Shown here: positions 13,301 through 22,051 of the stretch, piece after piece
Layout of the letters: every line of letters starts with the position of its first letter
How positions within the stretch are numbered: the stretch's first letter is position 1
From: Zelonia costaricensis
Taxonomy: Eukaryota; Euglenozoa; Kinetoplastea; Trypanosomatida; Trypanosomatidae
Direction of reading: 5' to 3'
DNA: 64,000 bases
Assembly: GCA_030849075.1 (NCBI GenBank)
Contig: JASAOO010003499.1
Coordinates: 16,047-80,046 of the forward strand
Notes under the pieces: generated by a model
What the model saw: the letters and a program-made list of their open reading frames with translations, nothing else
What the model was told of the DNA's origin: nothing
Databases searched by the model: none
Program-made: the position numbers and the translations under genes

Positions 13301-16300
13301 TGCGTGTTGTACTCGCTCAGGTGCTGCTGCGCGACGGCCTGCAGGGACTGCCCACTGCCCTCGTGCCCAATGCGCTGGTAGTCGCGCTGCACCCACGCGC
13401 CGTAGAAGATGGAGGAGAGCTGCGCCGGCGTCGGGGGCTGCAGCGGCGGCAGCGGCGTCGTCGGCGATCCGCCGGGCGCCTGGCTGCTCCGGCCGTTGGC
13501 CGCGGCGTCGTCAGACCTGTCCCCCTCGCCGTCGCCAGCATCCGGTGCGGTGGTCGCCGCACCATCCGCATCACCGTCACCTCCAGCGGTCGCCGCAGCC
13601 GTGCTGTCCGTGCCGCTGCTGCAGAGGTGCTTCTCGATCACCTCGGCGCAGCAGCGCCACCACCAGCCGCGGTCTGTGTCGTCGATGAGGCGGTCGTGAA
13701 AGACGCGCGACGCCTCGTGACTCCACAAGTCGACGAGTGCCTGCGGGGTGGCGCAGTGCGCCGGCTTGATCTGCAGGATGCCCTGGAACACCTTGCTGAC
13801 GTCGCGGAGGTTGAAGGTGCAGTGCGTCTTGTCCGGCGTCGGCAGGCACTCAACCGCGATGCGGCGGTACGCCTCGAGGGTGCTGTCCACGACGGCGTCG
13901 GCCAGCGCGGCCACCTCGGCGCTGAAGTTGCGGGCGGTGAAGAAGCCCTTCAGGATGGCGGAGAAGATTAACTTCATCGACGTCTCGGTCAGCTGCGGTG
14001 CGCAGAAGCAGAGCAGCTTTGACGTGAATCGCGGCGTCATCTCGTTCTTGCCACCGCCCGGCTCGCCGCAACACGCGATCAGCATCGTCTGCACCACCTC
14101 CTTGAAGAAGAGCCGCTTGCGGTCGTAGAAACCGCCCTGCGTGATCATCTGTCGCAGCAGCTCCACCGGCGGCGCCGCCCCGTACTCCTCCAGCTGCGGC
14201 ACGTTGCAGTCATCGATCACGGCGACCATCATCGTCTTGCTCGGCGGCGCGCCGAACTCGCGGTCGCCCTTGCGACGCGTCAGCTTCGCCTCGATCGTGC
14301 TCTGCAGCGCGTGGGCCGAGGTCTGGGCGGAGAGGGTGAAGCGGAAGGCCGCCGCGGAGCTTGTCGCGTCCTCGGTGCGGAGGGTCTGCAGGAGGAAGCT
14401 GTTCACCATCGACGACTTGCCCGTGCCGGTGAGACCGTTGAGCAGCATGTGGTGCTGCGTCTGCGTCGCGCTGCGCAGCAGAAACTGCATCACGGCGGTC
14501 TGCTCTGTCGGCACGAGGAGGTCGAAGTAGGCGACGCTGGCGTTGTAGTGGAAGGCCGGCACGAGGTCCGTCCAGCGCCGCCAGTCGCCGATTTCGAAGT
14601 CGAAGCCGAAGTCGAACACGCCCAGCCCGTGCGCCTCCGTGTTGTAGGGGAAGCTCAGCCGGTGCTCCCGGACGAGGGGCAGCATCGCGGCGGCGAAGCG
14701 GCCCCGCGTCGCCTCGGTCAGGTTGCCGCCAATGCCCCACGCGCAGCTCTGCACAAAGAGCGCATCGAAGACGGACTCGCCGCGGACAAGCACGACAGCA
14801 CGCGTAACGCGCGAGCTGCGGCGCCGTGACTGCCGCCGGGCGGCCGCCGCCACCATGGTCGCGCTCATTTCCGACTCCGCCAGCGAGCTGCTCATTTTGG
14901 TGGACGCGCGCGCGTGCAGGGCGTGCGCCGTGACGTCGTCCTGCTGTTGCTGCGCCTGCTCCTGCCGGTCGACATCGATGGCGCCCTTAAGCTGCAGCAC
15001 CGCCGCCTTCATTAGGTAGAAGAGGTTGAGGGCGAGCTGCGCGTTGCCGGTACCAATGTACTCCTTGCACTCCTCCCGCACGACGCGCAGCAGCGGGGGC
15101 AGCAGCACCTCGCACAGCTGCAGAAAGCGGTCGTGCCGCCACCGCACGCCGAGCTCCTGCGCGGCGGCCTGCGACAGGCTCTGCACCAGCGGCGACCACC
15201 CGTCGCCGACGCACTCCTCGTTCACGTAAACCATGCCGCAGCGCGACACCGTGGCCGGCGACGCGACGCGCAGGTCTTGCACCTCGAAGAGCAACGAGAT
15301 CGTGTCGGGGATGCGGATTCGCTCGCCGTTGACGAGGCAAAGCATCTTGCTGTCGTCGAGCACCGTGTTCAAGTTCTCGATCCAGACGGCGTCGACGGGG
15401 CCGTCAAACACAACCCAGTGCCGCGCCGGGGCGCGCCGCTGCTGCTGCCCCGCCGCGCTTGGCCGCACCAGCTCTCGCACCATGGACGAGAAGACGCCGT
15501 CCTGCCACTCGCGCGTGAGCGGGTTGACGTCGCCGTAGAGCTCCGTCATCGAGATCGCCTTTGGATTGCACACCGACGCGTGCGTGGCCGTGAAGTACGA
15601 CTGGCACCGCGCATCGAACTCGCCAATCGTCTCCGCAATCTCGCGCCGCCGCTCCGCCGCGAAGCCACCACCGCCGCGGCCGCTCCGCATACTGCTGCGG
15701 CCGCTCATGCTGCTCAACTCCATTTTCTCCGAGGTCGCCGACGCCGCGGCGGCTGTCGCCGTAATGTCGAGCACCTCGCCCAGCCGCGTCAGCACCGTCG
15801 CGAGCGTGTCGCGCACGGTGGTCTTGCCTGTCATGGTGTTACCCACCAGCATGAGGCCGTGGCGTGTCATGAGGGTGTCGAAGAGCTGCTGCAGCTTGAA
15901 CAGCAGGCCCTCTGTCGGCTGCAGCCGCACCGGGACTGCGGTGCCGGCGTCCCAGTCGGAGCCGGACGTCGCCGACGGTTGTGCAACGTCCTCGAGCAGG
16001 TACCCCTCGGCTTCGTCGCGAATCAGCTCGCTCACCGGCGCCGGCGCGACGTCGACGATGGCTGGGAAGAAGTCGTGCAGCAGCGCCATGAAGAGGTGCC
16101 GATCGTCGACGAGGAACTTGGGCAGGTTGGCCTCGCGAATCGCGCGCACGAGAAGCAGCTCTTCGTCTGAGTCCGGGTCCGACCGCTTCAGCCGGCCCGC
16201 CAGCACAAGAATGGACTTGACAGCACGCATGCCAAAGTCGTAGTGGTCCTGCTTCGACAACTGCTGCGACGCCAGCGAGTAGAGCCGGATCATCTTCGCG

Positions 16301-19300
16301 GCGAGCACCTGCGCCTTGTTGTAGCCCTCCGCGTAGAACATGATCTCCGCAATGAGGGCGTAGTTTGGGATCATCATGCACACCGGGCGGAAGAGCGCCT
16401 TGAGGTTGTCGGGCAGCTCCGTGCGACCGGCGTAGCCGGGGTTCATCGTGATGAAGACGCCGAAGTTGGCGTGCAGCTTGATGTGGTGCCCCTCGAAGCG
16501 CATCGACGTCTGCTTCTGTGCAATGGCGGTCGTGATGTCGAGCATCTGCTGCGCCACGACTGAGAGCACCTCGAGCTCGATACGGTTGAACTCGTCGAAG
16601 CAGGCCCACGCGCCACCCTGGGCGAGGCCGGCGAACATCTGGCTCATCATGCGGTAGTCCAGGCCGTCGGAGCAGTTGAAGACGAGCACCGTGCGCGCCA
16701 GCGCTTTGCCGAGGTCCTTGACCGACTCCGTCTTGCCCGTCCCGGCAGGGCCCTGCGGTGCGGCGCCCTTCTGCATGTGCAGCGCAGCCGTGCACGTCAG
16801 AAAGGCGCGCTCCGTCAGGGGCGTGATGACGAGGCGGGGCTGGTTGCCAAGGTACTCGTAGCCGTACGGCAGCTCCGCCGCGCCGTGCCGCACAAAGCAG
16901 TCGCTCGTCACCGTCGCCGCCGCGCTGGCCCGGTGGCTGGCGGTGGGCACGCCGTAGTAGAAGCGCAGCTGCTTTTGCCAGCCAAAGTCGAGCAACGAGC
17001 AGCACGGTTCTGTCGCGGCCGCCTCAGGGCTCGCACCGGCTAACTCCGCGCACACGTCGCGGCAGTGCACGTCCACGACGATCAGGTTCGACACGACGGT
17101 GCGCTGCAGCGCTGTCAAGGGGTTCTTCACGAGCTCGACCGTCTGCAGAAGCTGCTGGCCAAACCGACCCTGGTACGACGGCCACGCCACCGCATCGCCG
17201 GAGCCGGCGCTGAGGATCACCTCCTCCACCTCGCTCGTCCACACGATCTGGTCTACCGTCGTCACACACTGCGCCGGGTGCTCGAAAAACCAATCGGTGC
17301 GCCGCTCGACCGAGTAGGCGCGCAGGCACGCCGCCAGACGGTCGAACAGGGTCGACCGCATCGCCCGCTCCACGTCGTTCAGCCAGCTCTCCACGTTGCC
17401 CATCACCTTCACGGGCTGCGAGAAGGGCACCTCCTCCCCCTCCGAGCTCCGCATCGCCACAATCGTCTTCTCTTCCGCGAAAACGAGGGCCTTGATGTTG
17501 TCGAAGCACTTCTGCAGGTGCGGCTGCACCGCCAGCGGGTTTCGCGAGTCGGACAGGATGGAGAGCAGCTCGTCGTTGGACAAAAAGTAGAAGCGCGGGA
17601 AGGCAACGCGCTTCGTCTCGAGGTAGTCGTCGATCTTCTTTTGAATGCTGTCGAGCTGCGCCGTGCACTTTTGCAGCTTTTTCAGCGTTTCGCCGTTGCC
17701 CTCGAGACACAGGGGCGCCATGTGTGGGTCCTCGAAGCAGCGCCGCATCAGCGAGCCGAAGAACCGGTCGGCAGAGGAGAAGAGAAGCGACTCGTCGGGG
17801 AGCTGGCGCTTGATGTCGTCGCTCGTGAAGATGAACTCCAGGTACATCCACGTCTTCTGTACGCCCACCCACTCCTCCAGCACGGCGTGGATAAGAGTGA
17901 GCTTCGCGTCCCACTCGGCCATCTCCGCCGCGAGCGGCGCAATGTACTTGGACGTCAAGCACGTCTGCACTACAATCTGCTGCTCCTCCAGCTCCTCGAG
18001 CGTCGCGTCCACGGCGTCGATGACGAACGCGTTCGAGCGCCCGGCGTAGGGGACGACCACAAACTGGCATTCCGTCCAGTAGCTCTTCAGCTTGCCCAAC
18101 TGCTGCTCGAGCTCGTAGACGCCGACGGCGCTCGACACAATTTCCCGCACAACCGTGGCGTGCTCGGTGGCCATCATGCCCGCCGCCTCCAGCGTGCGCA
18201 GCGTACGCTTCATGGACGGAACGGGTGGAATACTCGTATTTTGGAACAGCTTCGCCCAGTGCTCCTCCTTGAGCGCCGGATTGCACAGCTCCGTGTACAT
18301 GGGCAAGTTTGCTTTTTCGACAGCGAGCGATTCGACAAGCTTCTCGGCCGTCGTACCCGGCGTGGCCTTCTGTGCCTTGAAGGCGCGCTGAAAAAGCGCA
18401 ATCGTGGTGTCCTTGAGCTCCTGTCCGTCGATTTCCTCCACCGTTTGCACGTCCAGCCGACGCTGCAATTCCGTAGCCTCCTTGTGGGTATTCCAAAGCT
18501 CCATGAACTTGCGCAATTCGTCCTCGACGACGCCGATTTCAGTCCAGTCAAACGTCGGAACGTCCAGCACGTCGGCGTACGAGTCGAGCTGCTTCGCCTC
18601 GCGATTGGTGCGGACCAGACCGTTCTGTAGTGCCTCCAGTTTCTGAGTGACAGGGGCACCAAAGTCGTCTTCACGCTCGTTGCTGTACTCGGTGACCAGC
18701 CGCTGCTTTGTGAGCTGCACCGACGTAATAACGCGCTTGTGCTCTGCCGCCAGCATCTCCTTGACCTTTGTGTGATTCACGGCGTAGAAGTCGCTGGCGT
18801 CGACAATAGCGCCCTGGAACGTGCTGCGCAACACTGCCGTGAAGTCCTCGCTGTTGCTGACGCCGCCGCCGCCGCCGCCGCCGCTGCTGCTGCTGCCGGA
18901 GTTGGTTTTTTCGCGCAATTCGTTCTGCAGGCGCTGCAGATTCTGCAAATCGGACACATCGTTGGTGAATGTCTCAAAAACGGCGCTCGAGTCCTGCAGG
19001 TCGAGATACCACTTAATAAATGCGTCCAGCGCGAGCTCAGGTAAACGCAACTTGTCCACCCACAAGTCGCACCGCTCCTTCAGATGCCCGAAATTGAGCT
19101 TGATCAGCCGGCCCAGAATTGCCTCAATTTCGGCCACCACCGTGCGCAGTCGCGAGAGCATTTTTTGTAGAATGGTGTCGCACTCAACCACGATGGTACC
19201 GTATGTCCGGTTCGCCAGCTTCGTAATTTCGCCCTGCGCCTTGAAGGCCCGCGCTGCGAAGCCGCGAACCTCTGTTTCCTTGATCACGTCCAGCAGCGAG

Positions 19301-20628
19301 TCCGCCGCTATCAGCATCGTCTCCCAGCGCGCCGATATATCACGCCACTCCGCCAGAAAATGCGACACGACGACCAGCGGCTCGTAGGACGAGAGTTTAT
19401 TTCGGGCCTCGTCGTAGTCGGCCTCGATCACACGCAATACCGCACTCTTGTAGGCGGCCATCAGTTCGTCGCCGAGCAACGCGTTGCGCACGGTAATTGT
19501 GCTGATGAGCGAGGTGTACGGCTTCAGCGCCTCTGAGCTGACACACGTCGGAGCCGCCGAAATGGCGTCCATTGATTTTGTCATGATGGCGTTGACGAGA
19601 TCCACAACTTGCTCCTTGGGCGGCAGCAGTGAGAGCTCCTTGTGCCCCTCGACCACGCACTCGACCTGGAAGCGCCACAGCAGATTCGGCGTGCGCCTTC
19701 GCACCGCGTTTTCGAGGTCGTGGAGCGTCGAGCACGCTTGCTGAAACGTCCCTTCCAGCTGAAAGTGGTGCGCAAGGCGGACAAATGCTGGCAGCCGTTC
19801 GTAATCGACAACGAGGCGTTTCTGCGCCATCTGGCGCCGCCGGAGCTCCTTTGCGTTGACATCCTTGTTGACGCTCCCGGTGCCGCCGGTGATTTTCTCC
19901 ACCACCTTCATGGACGCAACCTCCGCGCTCACACTTTCCGTGCGCTCAATCACGGCGCTCAGCAGGTTAAGCAAAAGGTCAGCGAATTTTCGCTGAAGCG
20001 CCTTCACGTAATCATCCTGCAGCTCGGCAAAGTCGTCGGTGGAGAATCCGGCGCTGTTGCCGCGATCGCCGGCGATCTGCAACGAAAGCACCCTCTCGCA
20101 CCGGTCGGGGCGCGTGTTCCACCGAAAACCAAAAGCCTTGTGCTGTAGTGCAATCACATCCTGCTGGAACGTCGGCGTCGCCAGCAGCAGCCGCTTCGAC
20201 AAGGTGGCGCGATTTCGGCTGAACCGTGCAAGACGCGCCCTTTCCAGCAGCCGCTGCAACGCTTTAAGGCGCAGGTAATTGCGGAAAAAGGTGATCTTGC
20301 TAATTGTGGCAAAAGACTGGGCCTCTAAAATCCATTGCTCCAGCGGAGCCACGACAGTGTACTCGCCATCCCGGCGGTTGACGTGGATGACATGCTCTTT
20401 CGTCACCACGTAGTAATTGAGAGGGCGATTGTCGCGAGAAATCGTTCGAATGTGGTAGGGCTCAAAGCGGAGACCCGCGTCGACACGGCCAAAGAAGAAG
20501 TGGCTAATTGGTGGGAGGGAGACACCCTGCTCTTTTACATCGGCCACAATGGAGAAGAACTTCTGTGCATCCTCAACCGTGTTTAACGGCAGCTCCTTGA
20601 GCTCTTGAATGATCTTGGCGGACAGCAT
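7399..20628 (-). CDS. Axonemal dynein heavy chain (single-headed inner-arm type likely)
   Basis: Predicted 4409 residues, the usual size for an axonemal heavy chain: a minus-end microtubule motor in flagellar dynein arms. The tail fills about residues 1-1250. P-loops are visible as GPAGTGKTES (AAA1, ~1292), VGNTMTGKTT (AAA2, ~1593), NGLTGTGKSS (AAA3, ~2063) and GVGGSGRSS (AAA4, ~2477; the K-to-R change is common in axonemal AAA4). A stalk coiled coil (~2740-2835) leads to a microtubule-binding domain (~2836-2940) and the returning coil (~2940-3030). AAA5, AAA6 and a long C-terminal domain follow. Lineage-type insertions occur: Gly-rich in the tail (18850-18900), ~60 acidic/Ser residues before AAA4 (13440-13620), and Gly/Ser/Glu-rich residues near the C-terminus (8390-8500). 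Family placement beyond axonemal is uncertain. Codon use changes along the gene (see findings). Confidence 0.96.
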   Translation of the reverse strand: MLSAKIIQELKELPLNTVEDAQKFFSIVADVKEQGVSLPPISHFFFGRVDAGLRFEPYHIRTISRDNRPLNYYVVTKEHVIHVNRRDGEYTVVAPLEQWILEAQSFATISKITFFRNYLRLKALQRLLERARLARFSRNRATLSKRLLLATPTFQQDVIALQHKAFGFRWNTRPDRCERVLSLQIAGDRGNSAGFSTDDFAELQDDYVKALQRKFADLLLNLLSAVIERTESVSAEVASMKVVEKITGGTGSVNKDVNAKELRRRQMAQKRLVVDYERLPAFVRLAHHFQLEGTFQQACSTLHDLENAVRRRTPNLLWRFQVECVVEGHKELSLLPPKEQVVDLVNAIMTKSMDAISAAPTCVSSEALKPYTSLISTITVRNALLGDELMAAYKSAVLRVIEADYDEARNKLSSYEPLVVVSHFLAEWRDISARWETMLIAADSLLDVIKETEVRGFAARAFKAQGEITKLANRTYGTIVVECDTILQKMLSRLRTVVAEIEAILGRLIKLNFGHLKERCDLWVDKLRLPELALDAFIKWYLDLQDSSAVFETFTNDVSDLQNLQRLQNELREKTNSGSSSSGGGGGGGVSNSEDFTAVLRSTFQGAIVDASDFYAVNHTKVKEMLAAEHKRVITSVQLTKQRLVTEYSNEREDDFGAPVTQKLEALQNGLVRTNREAKQLDSYADVLDVPTFDWTEIGVVEDELRKFMELWNTHKEATELQRRLDVQTVEEIDGQELKDTTIALFQRAFKAQKATPGTTAEKLVESLAVEKANLPMYTELCNPALKEEHWAKLFQNTSIPPVPSMKRTLRTLEAAGMMATEHATVVREIVSSAVGVYELEQQLGKLKSYWTECQFVVVPYAGRSNAFVIDAVDATLEELEEQQIVVQTCLTSKYIAPLAAEMAEWDAKLTLIHAVLEEWVGVQKTWMYLEFIFTSDDIKRQLPDESLLFSSADRFFGSLMRRCFEDPHMAPLCLEGNGETLKKLQKCTAQLDSIQKKIDDYLETKRVAFPRFYFLSNDELLSILSDSRNPLAVQPHLQKCFDNIKALVFAEEKTIVAMRSSEGEEVPFSQPVKVMGNVESWLNDVERAMRSTLFDRLAACLRAYSVERRTDWFFEHPAQCVTTVDQIVWTSEVEEVILSAGSGDAVAWPSYQGRFGQQLLQTVELVKNPLTALQRTVVSNLIVVDVHCRDVCAELAGASPEAAATEPCCSLLDFGWQKQLRFYYGVPTASHRASAAATVTSDCFVRHGAAELPYGYEYLGNQPRLVITPLTERAFLTCTAALHMQKGAAPQGPAGTGKTESVKDLGKALARTVLVFNCSDGLDYRMMSQMFAGLAQGGAWACFDEFNRIELEVLSVVAQQMLDITTAIAQKQTSMRFEGHHIKLHANFGVFITMNPGYAGRTELPDNLKALFRPVCMMIPNYALIAEIMFYAEGYNKAQVLAAKMIRLYSLASQQLSKQDHYDFGMRAVKSILVLAGRLKRSDPDSDEELLLVRAIREANLPKFLVDDRHLFMALLHDFFPAIVDVAPAPVSELIRDEAEGYLLEDVAQPSATSGSDWDAGTAVPVRLQPTEGLLFKLQQLFDTLMTRHGLMLVGNTMTGKTTVRDTLATVLTRLGEVLDITATAAAASATSEKMELSSMSGRSSMRSGRGGGGFAAERRREIAETIGEFDARCQSYFTATHASVCNPKAISMTELYGDVNPLTREWQDGVFSSMVRELVRPSAAGQQQRRAPARHWVVFDGPVDAVWIENLNTVLDDSKMLCLVNGERIRIPDTISLLFEVQDLRVASPATVSRCGMVYVNEECVGDGWSPLVQSLSQAAAQELGVRWRHDRFLQLCEVLLPPLLRVVREECKEYIGTGNAQLALNLFYLMKAAVLQLKGAIDVDRQEQAQQQQDDVTAHALHARASTKMSSSLAESEMSATMVAAAARRQSRRRSSRVTRAVVLVRGESVFDALFVQSCAWGIGGNLTEATRGRFAAAMLPLVREHRLSFPYNTEAHGLGVFDFGFDFEIGDWRRWTDLVPAFHYNASVAYFDLLVPTEQTAVMQFLLRSATQTQHHMLLNGLTGTGKSSMVNSFLLQTLRTEDATSSAAAFRFTLSAQTSAHALQSTIEAKLTRRKGDREFGAPPSKTMMVAVIDDCNVPQLEEYGAAPPVELLRQMITQGGFYDRKRLFFKEVVQTMLIACCGEPGGGKNEMTPRFTSKLLCFCAPQLTETSMKLIFSAILKGFFTARNFSAEVAALADAVVDSTLEAYRRIAVECLPTPDKTHCTFNLRDVSKVFQGILQIKPAHCATPQALVDLWSHEASRVFHDRLIDDTDRGWWWRCCAEVIEKHLCSSGTDSTAAATAGGDGDADGAATTAPDAGDGEGDRSDDAAANGRSSQAPGGSPTTPLPPLQPPTPAQLSSIFYGAWVQRDYQRIGHEGSGQSLQAVAQQHLSEYNTQSPTAMNLVFFEQAVQHLSRICRIVSQPRGHALLVGVGGSGRSSLCRLAAFMMGMDVQTVHIARNYGIVEFRDEVRKVLLDAGARGKEVVFLLSDPQLVHSEMLEDINNLLNTGEVPGMMGLEDMETIVRCCREATLSAGRPDTRASVYEFFVSQCRERFHLCLCMSPMSGEFRDRLRMFPALVNCTTIDWFSEWPQDALRAVAQSTLSEAHAEQQRQQQQQEVQAPDTDRLAALMVFLQSTVKAAAERLLAQHRRRTHVTPTSYLAVLTLYRTMGRRLRHDLQTSANRYRNGLEKLDSANATIGVLQQQIREMQPGLAAAAKQVEEQKRTLAGEQKEADHMKEAQSREEAAAQALMNEAESIRRECEEGLQQALPALEAAEQALETLSAKDIQEIKTFTTPPSNVEKTMNAVLVLLNEKEGWPSAKVCLGKFDFISRLTGYPRDSITAACIRKLAVFVQDPDFVPDVIEKTSLPCRSMCMWVHAMYKYYFVAKEIAPKRARLAEAEKKVEVARRELEAKQVALQKVLDHIAALQAAAAAAQQKADDFQRQIETAMARLVRADQLISGLASERGRWEAALVTLEQQLGCVEGTAALAAGCVGYLGPFPLDYREDLVSHWRAQCTRLGIPFDPTYALESIEAEATVQQWALQSLPRDTYSIQNATILHRTTQCCYMIDPQGQANAFVRKLERSRSSGAAGLLQLKLTTPNFMRQIENAVQKGQAVLLEDVGETLDAALDPILLKQVRRVAGRDVVTLGDREVTYDDRFHLYITTKLANPVLTPELQVKLTVIDFTVTREGLEEQLLADIVGSERALLQQRGDRCVISIAANREEISALEAQVLQQLSDATGDVLDNVELIQALQTSKATSEKIAVELAAVEETNKTINATRDVYRPLAVRGSLLYGAIAQMAKVDPMYEYSLPFFKNLVVSVLVGTRPSRALQQLVQLSNRQSSVLSTTGAAAAAAAASGGRASLSLGEGRSRHVSLVPPESYTMSPGNVSGAGAIGAPNPAFAEEDEEAAAAMSEEEVHARVAMLVEEVTWTSYRVLCRGLFGPHKLLFSFVLTTTLLRSTGDITAEEWDLFLRGGAGRPLPPAFAAAAGRPGYLTSGTWVDFGAMCGLTAFAAVQESFLASLSDGAAPASAPSTVEGTGALPWTAWFTATYGAEVLTRMPESLAALSRWHRTIAVKVLRPNKLHYMAAELVVDALGQRYTVAPPFDLEEAFLDSTKMTPIIFILSAGADPTSLFVNFAEEHGFGARKYMLSLGQDQDKRATQMIQDGQREGAWVYLQNCHVYASWMPQLQQLVESMNPNEVHADFRLWLTSNPSPSFPPVVLQAGLKLTQEPPMGLRGKVLNTLRSAVVADAWVAAGGGADVDAVDGGSEISIFAGTLNATSAPTAADLVGGAAPHPVLQRLIWTLAFYHGTVMERRRYRPLGWNIAYDWGMADFVAGLATVRTALSRGGALSRSSGAAAASLPTEELCYMLGTIDYGGRVTDEWDTRCLQVLTRRFFDVTTGAAGAGGDGGGAAQDAIAPPAFPPEGLSHIGLLQHAELAFGGGGADDAAQAEEASEGPTRFGLHDNATLSVEHQLSTGLVNALVAMNAGGAGASGGGGGGAGAHRGSKRDSSGSPNDTEEAAAEEAPEEHPVAAVARKLLDQLPELLPRKEAVLSVPSSPTGSLLAPPPHGLVADPAPLQTLLSHETDLYNRLLTRMRSSLVELIRALKGEVVVTARLELMMQRLAFNQVPELWSQVGYLSLRPLGSYMEDLLRRVSFVRRWGASGQPPCFWLSGVFFPQGFVTALLQARSRALQVPIDSLQLHFRALAPDEAASVAAANAAYDGDAATEPPTPVVGAYVNGLYLEGCGWDTARGGLVEAAPGALTVELPVIHFEPVVVVEEAAGDKAKAAAAPASAAPVYECPLYKVRTRAGTLSTTGVSTNYVTSLSLPSLDGVPGDHWTLRGVAALCALDD

Positions 20629-21878
20629 TGATAAGGTGTGTGATGCTGCTTAGGTGTTTTTCTTTTGTTCAAGTCGGCGTGCTTGCTCGTGCGTACCTGT
20701 GCGCCACCTCTTTTTTGGTGTGTGAGTTTGTGTACGTGTGTGTCTGTTTCACGATCTAGCGCCCCGCAAAGCGCCAAGGGTGGATATCAGCAGCTGCAAG
20801 TCTCCACCTCTGTGCGTATTGTTGTGCAGCGTGTGATTTGGGCACAATTTATGCTAGTGAAATGGTAGAGCGCAGGTGGTGAAACGCGGTGAGAGCAGTG
20901 AATCCCGGCATGCCGGCTTTTGAACGTGCCGCGAGGATCTTTTCCATGAGCGACTGCAGTGCCCAGTGCATTTGTTTTATTCTTTTTTTTTTTCTGCTTG
21001 TCAGCGCTGCGCGGTTCAAAACGAGAACGTGAAAAAAAAAAGGTGCACCCTCGCGTGGCCGCGGCTTCTCTCTTTTTTTTTCCGCGTGTCGCGAAGAAGG
21101 CGCACGTTGGGGGAGCTCCGTTTTGCTGAACAGCGTTAGCCAGGGTACGCTCGCATTGTCCTTCGAGGGGAAGAAACGAACGTCTGCACGCGCCATCCAG
21201 TGTGCACAAAATACGGGAAAGCAGCCGCCAGCATGTAGAATGCCGACACAACTGCGGCATGTTTGGACAGTTTTCGCGCCTAAAGTGAGCGCGCAACAAC
21301 TACAGGTGCCGCAGGACGAACAGATAAAAGTCGTGACGGATCTATCTGCGTAGCTCCGGGAAACAAAATAAGCCGTCGCTGTCCACATAGCCCGGACGCG
21401 GAGGAACTGCAAAAGAACTGAGAGACCTTCACGTCGTTTTGTGAGAAGGTTGCATCCGGCGCCACCGACCGTCTTGCGCCCCGTTGCACAGCACAAAAAA
21501 AGGCGCTTCTTCACTTACTTTTCACCTGCGGAGAGGGTGTAGTGGCTTCGCGCACGAGGTACATTCAAAGATGTCACCATGTCAATGACGTCGGCAAGCC
21601 ACGCAGGAAAGAGCGCTGCATCAACACGATCAGGATCAAGAGAGAGCACATTACTCCAGGGCAGCGGAATGCGCCCAGCGAGAGTTCCAGGTGGAACGCA
21701 GAACGTGTCTGGTGGTAGGCGGGCGGGAGTGTTGGTGAATGGCCTACTCCGTTCCGTTACACAAAGTGTGGCCACTTCCTGCTAACAGGCAGCTCGGCGC
21801 GCGCTAGATAGCTGGTCCGAGACATGCAGCAAAGCAGCCCGCTGACGAAGGTAGAGCACTTCCTTATTACCGCGTACA

Positions 21879-21888
21879 CCCCCCCCCC
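21879..21888. other. C-tract in the strand-switch region
   Basis: Ten consecutive C on the plus strand, roughly 540 bases before the first plus-strand start codon. Confidence 0.9.
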
Positions 21889-22040
21889 TCTGTCACTCTC
21901 CTGGCAGCGGGGAACAAGGGGCACTGGGTGTCCAAAGCAACTCAACAAGGAAATGGCGCAGCGCACAATTCCCCCTCCGGTTCCTCCTTTCCGGGGTTTT
22001 CTGAGCTTGATTGAGAAACGACCGTGTTTTCCACTTCTTA

Positions 22041-22051
22041 CCCCCCCCCCC
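22041..22051. other. Second C-tract in the strand-switch region
   Basis: Eleven consecutive C on the plus strand, 380 bases before the first plus-strand start codon. Confidence 0.9.

Noticed and set aside
20862..20920. tRNA-like segment in the strand switch (TGGTAGAGCGC, later GAATCCCGGC)
   Set aside because: It resembles a D-arm box A, but the T-loop box B matches poorly (about 7 of 11) and I could not form a 7-base acceptor stem or anticodon arm.
20849..21514. 221-codon minus-strand open frame in the strand switch
   Set aside because: It starts at GTG, is rich in Cys/Lys runs derived from homopolymers, and shows no domain. It would also shrink the switch region without support.
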